Part shown: positions 1-7,095 of the stretch, one piece after another
Layout: every line of letters starts with the position of its first letter
Numbering within the stretch: position 1 is the stretch's first letter
Assembly (NCBI GenBank): GCA_937957815.1
Contig: CALFXN010000640.1
Coordinates: 1 to 7,971, forward strand
Direction of reading: 5' to 3'
DNA length: 7,971 nt
From: an uncultured Synergistales bacterium
GTDB lineage: Bacteria > Synergistota > Synergistia > Synergistales > Aminobacteriaceae
Made by a program: the position numbers and the translations under genes
Notes under the pieces: model-generated
Told to the model about the DNA's origin: nothing
The model's input: the letters and a program-made list of their open reading frames with translations, nothing else
The model's database searches: none

Positions 1-1053
1 CTCCAGATGGGGATTGCGGCCGGAGTATCTTCGACACGCGGCGCCATTCAGGATACCGATACGATCAATACCCTCGGCGGGACCGCCGGAACAATCCGCA
101 TTCGATCCGCCGGAAAAACGGTCGATGTGGATCTTGCTTCAACCGACACGATGAAGGACGTCGCCGACAAGATCCGCGCGGCTGCGGGGTCGTGGCTCGA
201 TATAACCTTTTTCGACGGCGACCTCACGACACCCGGCTCGGATGTATTGATGTCTGTTTCCGCGAAGGACGGTTCCGCCGTATCGCTCTACGACGTGACC
301 GGAAATTCGTCCCAGATGCTCACGATCGACACGGCCCTGCGCGGCGCGAACGCAGCCGCCTGGAGCCCGAGCGCGGGAGGCGGAGACCAGATCGTCATAT
401 CGGTCGAAGGATACTCCCACACGATCGACATCGACGGATGCACATCCGTCGAAGATGTAGCGAAAGCGATCAACGCGCGATTCCAGGGCGGCGACGTTCA
501 GGCCGAAGTCGTACAGGACGGCGCGGAAAAACATCTCGTTCTGTGGTCGCCGAAGGGGAATGTTGTGACGATGCAGGAAACCCGAGCGGCCGCCGGAAGC
601 GGAGCGTTCTTCGCGGGCGGATCAGGCGGGCCGGTGGACTCTCCTTCGCGTGGAGGTACAACAGGTTCTCCCTTCAACCAGAACGTCGTGACGCGATCCG
701 CCGCGAGCCGCGAAAAGACGGACTTCTTCGGTCTTCTCGACGATCTTGCGGGAGCGGTCAGGGCGGAGGACCGAAAAGGCCTGTCCGACTCGATGCTCGC
801 GAAGGTCGACGACTTCCTCGACAATCTCCTCAAGCGACGGACGCAGGAAGGGGCCTTCCTCAAGAGGTACCAGTCCGACGAATCGCGGATGAAGCAGAAC
901 AATACGTCGATAACGGAACTCTACAGCAAAGTTGGCGACGTCGATCTCGCAGACGCCGCGACGCAGTTCGCCATGGCGCAATCGGTCTATCAGGCGAGCC
1001 TCGCCGTGATCGCGAAGATCGTCCAGCCGACGCTTGTGGACTTTTTGCGTTGA
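1..1053 (+). CDS. flgL: Flagellar hook-associated protein 3 (hook-filament junction protein FlgL), 5' end missing
   Basis: FlgL is the second junction protein between hook and filament and is exported by the flagellar type III apparatus. The frame is open from base 1, so the start lies outside the window and 350 C-terminal residues are visible. The last ~40 residues are diagnostic: a flagellin-type D0 helix with DVDLADAATQFAMAQ, then YQASLAVIAKIVQPTLVDFLR-like text, typical of FlgL C-termini. Before it lies a helical stretch (about residues 237-300, FFGLLDDLAGAV onward). The middle has two repeats that look like flagellin_IN/hook-IN modules (about residues 26-100 and 127-190, each with a beta hairpin followed by a DVA.KI or DVAKAIN helix). 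A Gly/Ser/Pro linker follows at about 203-225. Composition is GC-rich, like maf2 and flagellin. The gene ends 11 bases before maf1, so the two are probably co-transcribed. A flagellin paralogue is the main alternative, but the ending and gene order favour FlgL. Confidence 0.88.
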   Translation, partial: LQMGIAAGVSSTRGAIQDTDTINTLGGTAGTIRIRSAGKTVDVDLASTDTMKDVADKIRAAAGSWLDITFFDGDLTTPGSDVLMSVSAKDGSAVSLYDVTGNSSQMLTIDTALRGANAAAWSPSAGGGDQIVISVEGYSHTIDIDGCTSVEDVAKAINARFQGGDVQAEVVQDGAEKHLVLWSPKGNVVTMQETRAAAGSGAFFAGGSGGPVDSPSRGGTTGSPFNQNVVTRSAASREKTDFFGLLDDLAGAVRAEDRKGLSDSMLAKVDDFLDNLLKRRTQEGAFLKRYQSDESRMKQNNTSITELYSKVGDVDLADAATQFAMAQSVYQASLAVIAKIVQPTLVDFLR

Positions 1054-1064
1054 CGAAGGTACGT

Positions 1065-3455
1065 ATGGACGATCTTCTGGAAAAGAATCTCTTGGTTCTG
1101 GAAAGATATCAACCTGAATTTGTCAAATGTCTTAGGAATAAAATTTCTTGCATCGGTGCGATAGAAAAAGTACAAATAAAAGGACAAACGCGGATTGCTG
1201 GCGCTACGATACCCCCCTTTACTGAGGAGCTTTCCGATTTATCTGGCTTATTTGAGCCCAGGCTGCCAGTCGCAATAATTCAGGGGGTTGGTAGCTCCGC
1301 ATATTTTTCCAATATTTTAAAGCATTTGCCTAAATGGATTCGAATTGTTATTATAATTGATCCTCATCTATCTCTTATAGTTAATTTGCTAAAAAAAATT
1401 TCGCTGCATGATATTTTATCTCGGGTTTTGTTGGTTTTTATTGCCTTTGACAGCGCGTCTGTTATAGACGAAGCTATTAAAGTTGCCTTTGCATCAAGAG
1501 GATTCCTGGTTGGAAGAAAACAACTTAGAATTTTGCATAAAGAGGAAAATGAAGCAACGGGAGAGGCAATTCCTTCCTTGTTCCGCCTGTTTGGAGAGCG
1601 ACTTGAATACTACATTTCCCTTATGGGAAATTCTCCTGACGACAGTCTCCTCGGATTGAGACAAATGGCCTTGTCTTCACCCTGGACGCTTTTTGGAGCT
1701 CGTCTGCAACCGCTTCGGAACACGTGTTCGGGGTTTTCCGCGATTATTGTCTCTGCGGGTCCTTCGCTTGATAAAAATATAAATATATTGAAAAAAAATA
1801 AGGATAAATATATAATTATTGCTGTCGATACTATCGTTGAGAAGCTTTTAATTAATGGAATAAAGCCTCATTTTGTATGCGTTTTGGAGCGAGTTTATGC
1901 ACTGTATCTGGAGTGTTTCCGTCCGCTTTTTAAAGATTGGAGAAAAGAACTCAGTGACGTTATTTTAGTCTCCCAATCAGTATGCACGCCTCAGATCGTT
2001 GGTCGATGGCCTGGCCCCGTTGTCGTCGTGGGCAAGGATGACATCAATCTGGAGAAAGCGATAGTGGGGCATCTTTTGGGTGGAACAGTCATACCTTCCG
2101 GGGCTTCGGTTTCGCACATGTGTTTGGGGCTTGCGTGGTATCTTGGAGTCTCCTCTGCCGCTCTTGTCGGGCAGGATTTGGCTTATGGCGATATGGGAGA
2201 GAGTCACGCGAGGGACTACACGTTTTTAGGACAGGAGACATACGAGGCGGGAATTCCGGAAAGCGAGCGGTTGGTGGTAGAAGGAATCGCAGGCTTTCCC
2301 GTAAGGACCAATCGCTGGTGGAAGTATTTTCGGGATGTTTTTTCAGCAATGATTCCCAGGTTGGGTGTACCCGTCTCTGATTGCACTGAAGGAGGAGCTT
2401 TTATTCCCCAGACCGATGTCCTTCCGCTTCAGACATTTGCAGAGAGTCATATACCATCGAATACAAACATTGATTTAAGGGTTTTTTTTATAGAAAAGAT
2501 AAGATACAAATCCGATAAGATGCATCTGGACGAATATGACGATGTATATGATCATATCCAAGGCAACTTTGTTGAGAGTCTGAATTGCGTAGAAGATGGC
2601 TTAAAATATATTTATAATCTGAATTTATCACTTGTTTCAAATACACGTTTGACTAATAGCACCTACATAATTAATAAATATTTTAACGAAATTATAGCTA
2701 AAAATCCTTATCTGGCATTTATTCTTCAGTTTCGGATTGGACAAATCATTGCCGAGACTTTTTCTGAAGCTCTGCCTGTCGGACTTGTTGAAGTGCGAAA
2801 ATGGGCCAATATATATAAGATATTTTTCGAAGATGCGCGTAAGGTTATCAAATCCGCGCAAGGATGGCTCATGTATATAGATGGAGTCAGACAAATGAGA
2901 GAACAAATCCTCAGGATTTTATTTTCAGACGAGGAAGTTTCTGAAGCTGACATCGTAAAATATTGTGTAGGAACGAATGAATCATTTCGAGATGCTATTC
3001 TTGTGGATATTTTCTTCGCAAAAACTGATATTATAGAGAATTCATGGAGTGTGTATGGTTTATGGTCAATTGCCAGTCACTTTATCGTTGAAAAACGTTT
3101 CACGGAAGCATCGGATATGCTAAGAACCGCAACTGAAAACGCGAAATCTGTTGAAATGGGACCTGAAGATTACGTGCGGTTGAATCTCGACGCGGCGGAA
3201 TGTTTGCTTTCTCCCGATTTGTGCAGGCAACCTGAACTATCGAAAGCTCACGATACGTTGGCTGAGGTATACAGTCTTTCTCCAGAAAACAAAAAACTCC
3301 TAGAGTTGACATCCTTACTTATTCATACGCAATTAAATATATTGGAGACTTATGGAACCTCAGCTGATTATGCAAAAATAACATTTTTTAAATCTCTTGA
3401 AAGTCGCCTGCCGCATCATCCGGATAAAGTTTTAGGGGTTATTTTTAAAAATTAG
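1065..3455 (+). CDS. Maf-family (DUF115/MptE-like) flagellin glycosyltransferase, first copy (maf1)
   Basis: This 796-aa protein belongs to the motility-associated factor family, whose members are implicated in moving pseudaminic- or legionaminic-type sugars onto flagellin in the cytoplasm. Databases often mislabel such proteins as 6-hydroxymethylpterin pyrophosphokinase (MptE-like). Core motifs are GNSPDDSLLGLRQ from residue 188, VSAGPSLDKN (229-238, the family signature), CVLERV (272-277), GASVSHMC (346-353), LVGQDLAYG (367-375), NRWW (416-419) and DCTEGGA (439-445). Residues ~460-796 are helical, with a TPR-like stretch near 668-695. The N-terminal ~180 residues resemble the Rossmann-like Maf N-domain only weakly. 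ATG 1065 was chosen because GAAGG at 1055-1059 precedes it; an in-frame TTG at 1050 is less likely. The frame is also open upstream through flgL, but that is a GC-rich artefact. The gene is very AT-rich except for 1621-1770 and ~1970-2440, and carries three 8-base A/T runs. The sugar donor and acceptor are not determinable here. Confidence 0.85.
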   Translation: MDDLLEKNLLVLERYQPEFVKCLRNKISCIGAIEKVQIKGQTRIAGATIPPFTEELSDLSGLFEPRLPVAIIQGVGSSAYFSNILKHLPKWIRIVIIIDPHLSLIVNLLKKISLHDILSRVLLVFIAFDSASVIDEAIKVAFASRGFLVGRKQLRILHKEENEATGEAIPSLFRLFGERLEYYISLMGNSPDDSLLGLRQMALSSPWTLFGARLQPLRNTCSGFSAIIVSAGPSLDKNINILKKNKDKYIIIAVDTIVEKLLINGIKPHFVCVLERVYALYLECFRPLFKDWRKELSDVILVSQSVCTPQIVGRWPGPVVVVGKDDINLEKAIVGHLLGGTVIPSGASVSHMCLGLAWYLGVSSAALVGQDLAYGDMGESHARDYTFLGQETYEAGIPESERLVVEGIAGFPVRTNRWWKYFRDVFSAMIPRLGVPVSDCTEGGAFIPQTDVLPLQTFAESHIPSNTNIDLRVFFIEKIRYKSDKMHLDEYDDVYDHIQGNFVESLNCVEDGLKYIYNLNLSLVSNTRLTNSTYIINKYFNEIIAKNPYLAFILQFRIGQIIAETFSEALPVGLVEVRKWANIYKIFFEDARKVIKSAQGWLMYIDGVRQMREQILRILFSDEEVSEADIVKYCVGTNESFRDAILVDIFFAKTDIIENSWSVYGLWSIASHFIVEKRFTEASDMLRTATENAKSVEMGPEDYVRLNLDAAECLLSPDLCRQPELSKAHDTLAEVYSLSPENKKLLELTSLLIHTQLNILETYGTSADYAKITFFKSLESRLPHHPDKVLGVIFKN

Positions 3456-3464
3456 TTGAAAATC

Positions 3465-3471
3465 AAAGGAG
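3465..3471 (+). promoter_or_regulatory. Shine-Dalgarno of fliW, decides its start
   Basis: AAAGGAG lies directly against the upstream ATG at 3472 (zero spacing), so it cannot serve that codon. It is 9 bases from the ATG at 3481, a normal distance. The true FliW start is therefore 3481 (MTRDFSTT), three codons shorter than the longest open frame. Confidence 0.8.
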
Positions 3472-3480
3472 ATGCGCAAT

Positions 3481-3978
3481 ATGACTCGCGATTTTTCGAC
3501 AACGCGTTTTGGGGATTTGCACATAGACGACAACGACATTTTTATTTTTAATGAAGGTATCCCTGCTTTCGAAGGGCACAAGGAATGGATTCTTATAGGT
3601 AATGATGAAAATCCAATAAAATGGCTTCAGAGTCTGCATGATGGCGCCATTGCTTTGCCGGTGATACCCCCGGATGTTATCATGAACGGATACAACGCAA
3701 GGATATCGAAGCAGGAACTCGAGTCCATCGGAATGGAAACTCCTGATGATCTTGTATTGCTTCTGGTAGTTTCCATACCGTCTTCTCCGCGGGACATGAC
3801 GGTGAATCTTCGCGCCCCTCTTGTGATTCACAGGAAAAAACGCATAGGACGACAGATAATCGCAGAGAATGAAGAGTACGCGGTGCGACAGCGCTTATGG
3901 AGTGAAGAAGTGGAAAAGAATCTGACTGGGCGACGGAAGGATGATCCCGCAGTGCATTCTTCGTGTGAGGATAGATGA
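3481..3978 (+). CDS. fliW: Flagellar assembly factor FliW (CsrA antagonist)
   Basis: FliW is a small cytoplasmic beta-barrel protein. It binds either flagellin or CsrA; when flagellin is scarce, free FliW sequesters CsrA and flagellin mRNA is translated. At 165 aa it is a little longer than the usual ~145-150, the excess being a charged tail (about 146-165). Recognisable family features are TTRFG near the N-terminus, the FNEGIPAFEG segment (GIPAFEG at 26-32), WLQS (48-51), an IPPDVIMNGYNA strand region, VNLRAPLVI (NLRAP at 109-113) and the closing QIIAENEEYAVRQRL. It lies 25 bases after maf1 and abuts csrA with no intervening base, so the two are probably translationally coupled, which would fix their ratio. 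Composition (about 45% GC in the first 60 bases) is intermediate between AT-rich maf1 and the GC-rich neighbours. Identification is firm from sequence and context. Confidence 0.95.
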   Translation: MTRDFSTTRFGDLHIDDNDIFIFNEGIPAFEGHKEWILIGNDENPIKWLQSLHDGAIALPVIPPDVIMNGYNARISKQELESIGMETPDDLVLLLVVSIPSSPRDMTVNLRAPLVIHRKKRIGRQIIAENEEYAVRQRLWSEEVEKNLTGRRKDDPAVHSSCEDR

Positions 3979-4215
3979 ATGCTTGTCCTCAGCAGAAAAA
4001 TCGGAGAAGGTATTCGAATAGGAAGCGATGTCGAGATCAAGATCCTTGAGATCAAGGGAGATACTATAAAAATAGGGATCGTGGCTCCAAAGGATCTTTC
4101 AATCTGGAGAAATGAGCTTTTCGAGGAAATCTCGGCAGAGAATCTTCGTGCCGCGACAAGGAGTGTTTCCCTGACGCCGGACTATCCGTGGTCGGAGATC
4201 AAAAAAAACCAGTAA
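3979..4215 (+). CDS. csrA: Carbon storage regulator CsrA, translational repressor of flagellin
   Basis: CsrA is a homodimeric RNA-binding protein that recognises GGA in hairpin loops and blocks ribosome binding. This 78-aa protein aligns without gaps to the family from MLVLSRKIGEGIRIG (residues 1-15), through IKGDTIKIGIVAPKD, to the ISAEN helix (51-55). The RNA-contacting Arg44 is present. The preceding residue is Trp rather than the common His (IWRNE instead of VHRxE). Residues ~56-78 form a C-terminal extension of the kind that Bacillus-type CsrA uses to bind FliW, in line with fliW being immediately upstream. The ATG follows the fliW TGA directly, with GAGG at 3967-3970 as ribosome site 8 bases away. 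The gene ends with an A8 run (4201-4208) encoding Lys-Lys-Asn. The likely main target is the flagellin leader at 7169-7210. Confidence 0.95.
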   Translation: MLVLSRKIGEGIRIGSDVEIKILEIKGDTIKIGIVAPKDLSIWRNELFEEISAENLRAATRSVSLTPDYPWSEIKKNQ

Positions 4216-4275
4216 AGGTTTGAGTCCGCAAGGTCCTGAAAATATCGTGCATCGGAGGACTAGCGACGATAGAGT

Positions 4276-4279
4276 GGAG
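4276..4279 (+). promoter_or_regulatory. Shine-Dalgarno supporting a TTG start for maf2
   Basis: GGAG stands 7 bases before TTG 4287. There is no ATG or GTG between the upstream in-frame stop (TGA at 4221) and 4287, and the first internal ATG (4335) has no recognisable ribosome site. The use of TTG may keep translation modest. Confidence 0.65.
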
Positions 4280-4286
4280 TGATACG

Positions 4287-7073
4287 TTGTCCATATTTGG
4301 AATCTGGAACGAGAACCGGCGTTTTCTGGATAATATGACCGTGCTTGAACGTTCGCGCCCGGTCCAGTTTCGTCTCGTTTTACGACGTTTTGAAGAAAAC
4401 GGGGCACCTTCGATTCGTAAAGTTCGGTCTGGAAACCATGAATGGATCAGGGGGAGGGAATACGCATTCCCGGAACGAAAGAATTACGTTCCTATGGGAG
4501 GAGCGGATTCTCCGTGGCTTTTGTTGGCGCTTGGGTATGGATTGGGAGCCGGCGTTGCGGAACTTCCCCGAAAGTATGCGCAAGCGCGGCGCATCGTCGT
4601 TTTTGAACCGGATATCGATATTTTCATTCTCGCCATGGCCGAGAGTGACCAGAAGGAAATCCTTCTGGACGGCAGGTTCTCCTTCGTGCTCGGAAAAGTC
4701 CCCGTCGAGGTCACGATGCAATTTCGCGAGGCGATGCCGTTGAGCACGCTCGCTTTGGCCGGAGCCCTTGGCGTCGTCGCCCACGAAGGGGCGTTCGAGG
4801 CATTCGCCGAAGAGTATGCCGAGACGATTAAGAGCGCGAAACAGGCAATCGATATGTTCTTCAAAAACCTCGGAAACAGCGTCGAAGATACGCTGCTCGG
4901 AATCAAGCAATTCGCCGTGAACACCGCGAATATCGCGATCTCTTCTCCGCTTGAATCCCTGAAGGATGCGGCGGTTGGGAATCCGGGGATCGTCGTGTCG
5001 GCGGGACCAAGCCTTGATAAAAATATCGACGTGCTTCTCGATGCACAGAGAAAAGTGCCGATCGTCTGCAACGATGTCGTCCTGCCGCAATTGCTGGAGA
5101 GGGGGATCGTCCCGGATATCGTCTGTGCCCTGGAACGGGGGTATATGGTATACGAGCACTGGTTTTCGAAAGTGCGGGATAAGACTCGGGATATTATCCT
5201 CGTAGCCCCTGCCGTCGTTTCGCCGGAAATTTTCGGCACATTCCTCGGGCCGAAATTTGTCGTGGTAAAAAAAGGACTTCCCCTGGACGAACGTTTTGCG
5301 GATCTTTTCAATATGGACAAGATGCATACTGGGTCATCGGTTGCCCACATGTGTTTCAATATAGCGCATCTGCTCGGATGCGACCCGATAATCCTCATCG
5401 GTCAGGATCTGGCGTACGGCACGGACGGACTCACGCATTCGACCGACGTGACCGGAACGACGACACAGGAAGTCGCTTCCATGTACAAGGACAATGTGAA
5501 CATCACCGAAATCCCGGGAAGCCTCGGAGGAGTCGTCAAGACCAATCACTGGTGGCTCATGTTTCTGAGGCAGCTCGAGGCGCTTGTCGCCAACTGTCGG
5601 GCGGAAGTCATCGACGCGACGGAAGGGGGCGCCCTGATCCACGGAACTTCGGTTCGTCCGTTGAAGGATGTTCTCGATCAGTATCTGCCCGAGTCGACGT
5701 TTTCTTCGATAAAGAACCGCCTTTCGCCCCCAACGGTTCGTATGGCGCGAAACAGGCTCGAGCGTCTCGCAAGCAGAGTGCGTGAACTCGAAGACAACAT
5801 GAAAGACTCGTACCGCCTTTTCGACGACGTGGAATCGCATGTCGAACAGGCGTTGGCTCCCGGACTCGGCGAAAACCGGCGTCGGAGTCTTGCGGAGTTC
5901 GTCGGGCAAGCGCTTGATGAATTGCAGAAGCGGTATCCGGATATTTTTCAGCTGGTGCAATCGTATGTCTTTTCGATGTTCGTCGAGTTCACGAAGATGG
6001 ACTTCGATTTTTCCGATCCGGAATTTCGCGAGCGTTGGGGCCGTCTCAACAGGGAGTTTGTGGCGACCTCCCGCGTAGCGGTCCGGTACCTGCTGGAATA
6101 CGTTTCCTGGATGCGCCGGACGGCGGAGACATGCGAGAAGGCTTTGCTCGGGGAAGAAAAGGATCCCGCGTTGTATCGAGCTCTCGAGTACAAGCGGGAC
6201 TGGACGACGCCAAGATCGGAGATTCCGCTCGAAGACCTCTGGCGTGCCCTCATGCGTTCCTTCGATGAGGAAGACAGAACCTATTTCGAGGAACCGAGGC
6301 ATCTGTCTCCGGATTGGTGGAAAAGGGTCGAAGACGGAGATCGCCTCCATGTGATCGGCAAGGCTTTTTTACGATGGAGACAATACGAACTTGCCGTGCA
6401 GGTTCTGCAGAAGGCGGCCGAGAAAATTCCCGATATCCCCGACGTGTGGATCGACCTCGGAGTGGCGTATGGAGATTACGACGTTCTCAGGGATCTGGAG
6501 ATCCAGAAATCCATGGAGTCGTTCTACACCGCGCTTTCCATAGACCCGGCGAATGCGCGTGCGCGGGATGCCCTGGAAGCTCTGGCGCGCCGCGTCGTGG
6601 ATCTCTACGAGAGCGCGCTGGAGTCCAGAGAATCTCTGGGAATCGGAGACTCCATGAAACTCGCGATGTATCTGAACATCGCGGACTGTTACGGCGTTTT
6701 GCGTCGATTCGACAAAGCCGTCGGGTACTACGGAAGGGTCTTTGAAAAGAGCGATGCCGGCAATCGGAACGACCCCGAACGTCTCGTCAATTACGTCATG
6801 TGTCTCGAACAATCAGGGGATATCGACGGCGCGTCGCGGTGGGCGGAGCGTTTGCATGGGACCCTGTTTGCGGGGAACAAAGCGTATCCGTACGCCATCT
6901 GGAATCTCCTCAGTTTTTACGCGAGGAACGCGAGATGGGAGCCTTACGTCGCGCTGCTCGAACGGATGTCGGCGCTGCCTGCTCTTCAGGACCTTGCGGT
7001 GCGGCACAGGGCGATGGTCGAAGAAGACGTCGGACATATTGGTCCTCAAGACGTCGGGATCGACGGCCGATAA
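4287..7073 (+). CDS. Maf-family (DUF115/MptE-like) flagellin glycosyltransferase with TPR-like C-terminus, second copy (maf2)
   Basis: This 928-aa paralogue of maf1 is the more canonical of the two. The N-domain has GYGLGAG followed by RIVVFEPDID, a Rossmann-like pattern usual in Maf proteins. The catalytic-type core shows GNSVEDTLLG from residue 196, VSAGPSLDKN (237-246), CALERG (280-285), GSSVAHMC (349-356), LIGQDLAYG (370-378), NHWW (420-423) and DATEGGA (443-449). Motif spacing is almost that of maf1: 46 residues separate the first V of VSAG from the E of LER in both. A probable coiled coil lies at ~489-523. Residues ~688-856 hold about four TPR-like repeats (for example YLNIADCYGVLRRFDKAVGYY from 795), likely for binding flagellin or another partner. 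The expected role is transfer of a nonulosonic acid to flagellin, whose gene is next. The stop overlaps the sigma-28 -10 box. The gene is about 60% GC, like flagellin and unlike maf1. MptE-type pterin kinase is the usual misannotation. Confidence 0.88.
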   Translation: MSIFGIWNENRRFLDNMTVLERSRPVQFRLVLRRFEENGAPSIRKVRSGNHEWIRGREYAFPERKNYVPMGGADSPWLLLALGYGLGAGVAELPRKYAQARRIVVFEPDIDIFILAMAESDQKEILLDGRFSFVLGKVPVEVTMQFREAMPLSTLALAGALGVVAHEGAFEAFAEEYAETIKSAKQAIDMFFKNLGNSVEDTLLGIKQFAVNTANIAISSPLESLKDAAVGNPGIVVSAGPSLDKNIDVLLDAQRKVPIVCNDVVLPQLLERGIVPDIVCALERGYMVYEHWFSKVRDKTRDIILVAPAVVSPEIFGTFLGPKFVVVKKGLPLDERFADLFNMDKMHTGSSVAHMCFNIAHLLGCDPIILIGQDLAYGTDGLTHSTDVTGTTTQEVASMYKDNVNITEIPGSLGGVVKTNHWWLMFLRQLEALVANCRAEVIDATEGGALIHGTSVRPLKDVLDQYLPESTFSSIKNRLSPPTVRMARNRLERLASRVRELEDNMKDSYRLFDDVESHVEQALAPGLGENRRRSLAEFVGQALDELQKRYPDIFQLVQSYVFSMFVEFTKMDFDFSDPEFRERWGRLNREFVATSRVAVRYLLEYVSWMRRTAETCEKALLGEEKDPALYRALEYKRDWTTPRSEIPLEDLWRALMRSFDEEDRTYFEEPRHLSPDWWKRVEDGDRLHVIGKAFLRWRQYELAVQVLQKAAEKIPDIPDVWIDLGVAYGDYDVLRDLEIQKSMESFYTALSIDPANARARDALEALARRVVDLYESALESRESLGIGDSMKLAMYLNIADCYGVLRRFDKAVGYYGRVFEKSDAGNRNDPERLVNYVMCLEQSGDIDGASRWAERLHGTLFAGNKAYPYAIWNLLSFYARNARWEPYVALLERMSALPALQDLAVRHRAMVEEDVGHIGPQDVGIDGR
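7046..7073 (+). promoter_or_regulatory. Sigma-28 (FliA/SigD) promoter for flagellin
   Basis: The -10 element GCCGATAA at 7066-7073 matches the sigma-28 consensus at all eight positions, and its last three bases are the maf2 stop codon. Sixteen bases upstream, TCAA at 7046-7049 is a 3-of-4 match to the -35 core TAAA, and the next base is the consensus G. Transcription should start near 7080 and give a leader of about 138 bases. The weak -35 is the main caveat. Position and -10 quality fit the late-class expression usual for flagellin. Confidence 0.75.
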
Positions 7074-7095
7074 AAAAAACGAATAGAGAAACAAT

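Noticed and set aside
192..1064. The maf1 frame stays open for 291 codons upstream, overlapping flgL
   Set aside because: The translation of this stretch is Arg-rich, low-quality text typical of an off-frame reading of GC-rich DNA. flgL is clearly coded in another frame, and ATG 1065 has a ribosome site and begins family-like sequence.
3472..3480. ATG 3472 as the fliW start
   Set aside because: The Shine-Dalgarno directly abuts it, leaving no spacing; ATG 3481 is correctly spaced.
4213..4239. TAAAGGTTT after csrA as a sigma-28 -35 element for maf2
   Set aside because: The -10 position 15 bases downstream reads GGTCCTGA, only 3 of 8 consensus bases.
4380..6350. Long open frames on the minus strand opposite maf2 (up to 338 codons)
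   Set aside because: They are antisense shadows of a GC-rich gene. Their translations show no family motifs, they overlap each other, and maf2 has clear conserved motifs on the + strand.
1065..7073. Both large proteins as MptE-type 6-hydroxymethylpterin diphosphokinases
   Set aside because: They share the DUF115 fold family name, but their length, the VSAGPSLDKN/GQDLAYG motifs and the flagellar neighbourhood fit Maf glycosyltransferases, and no folate or pterin genes are nearby.
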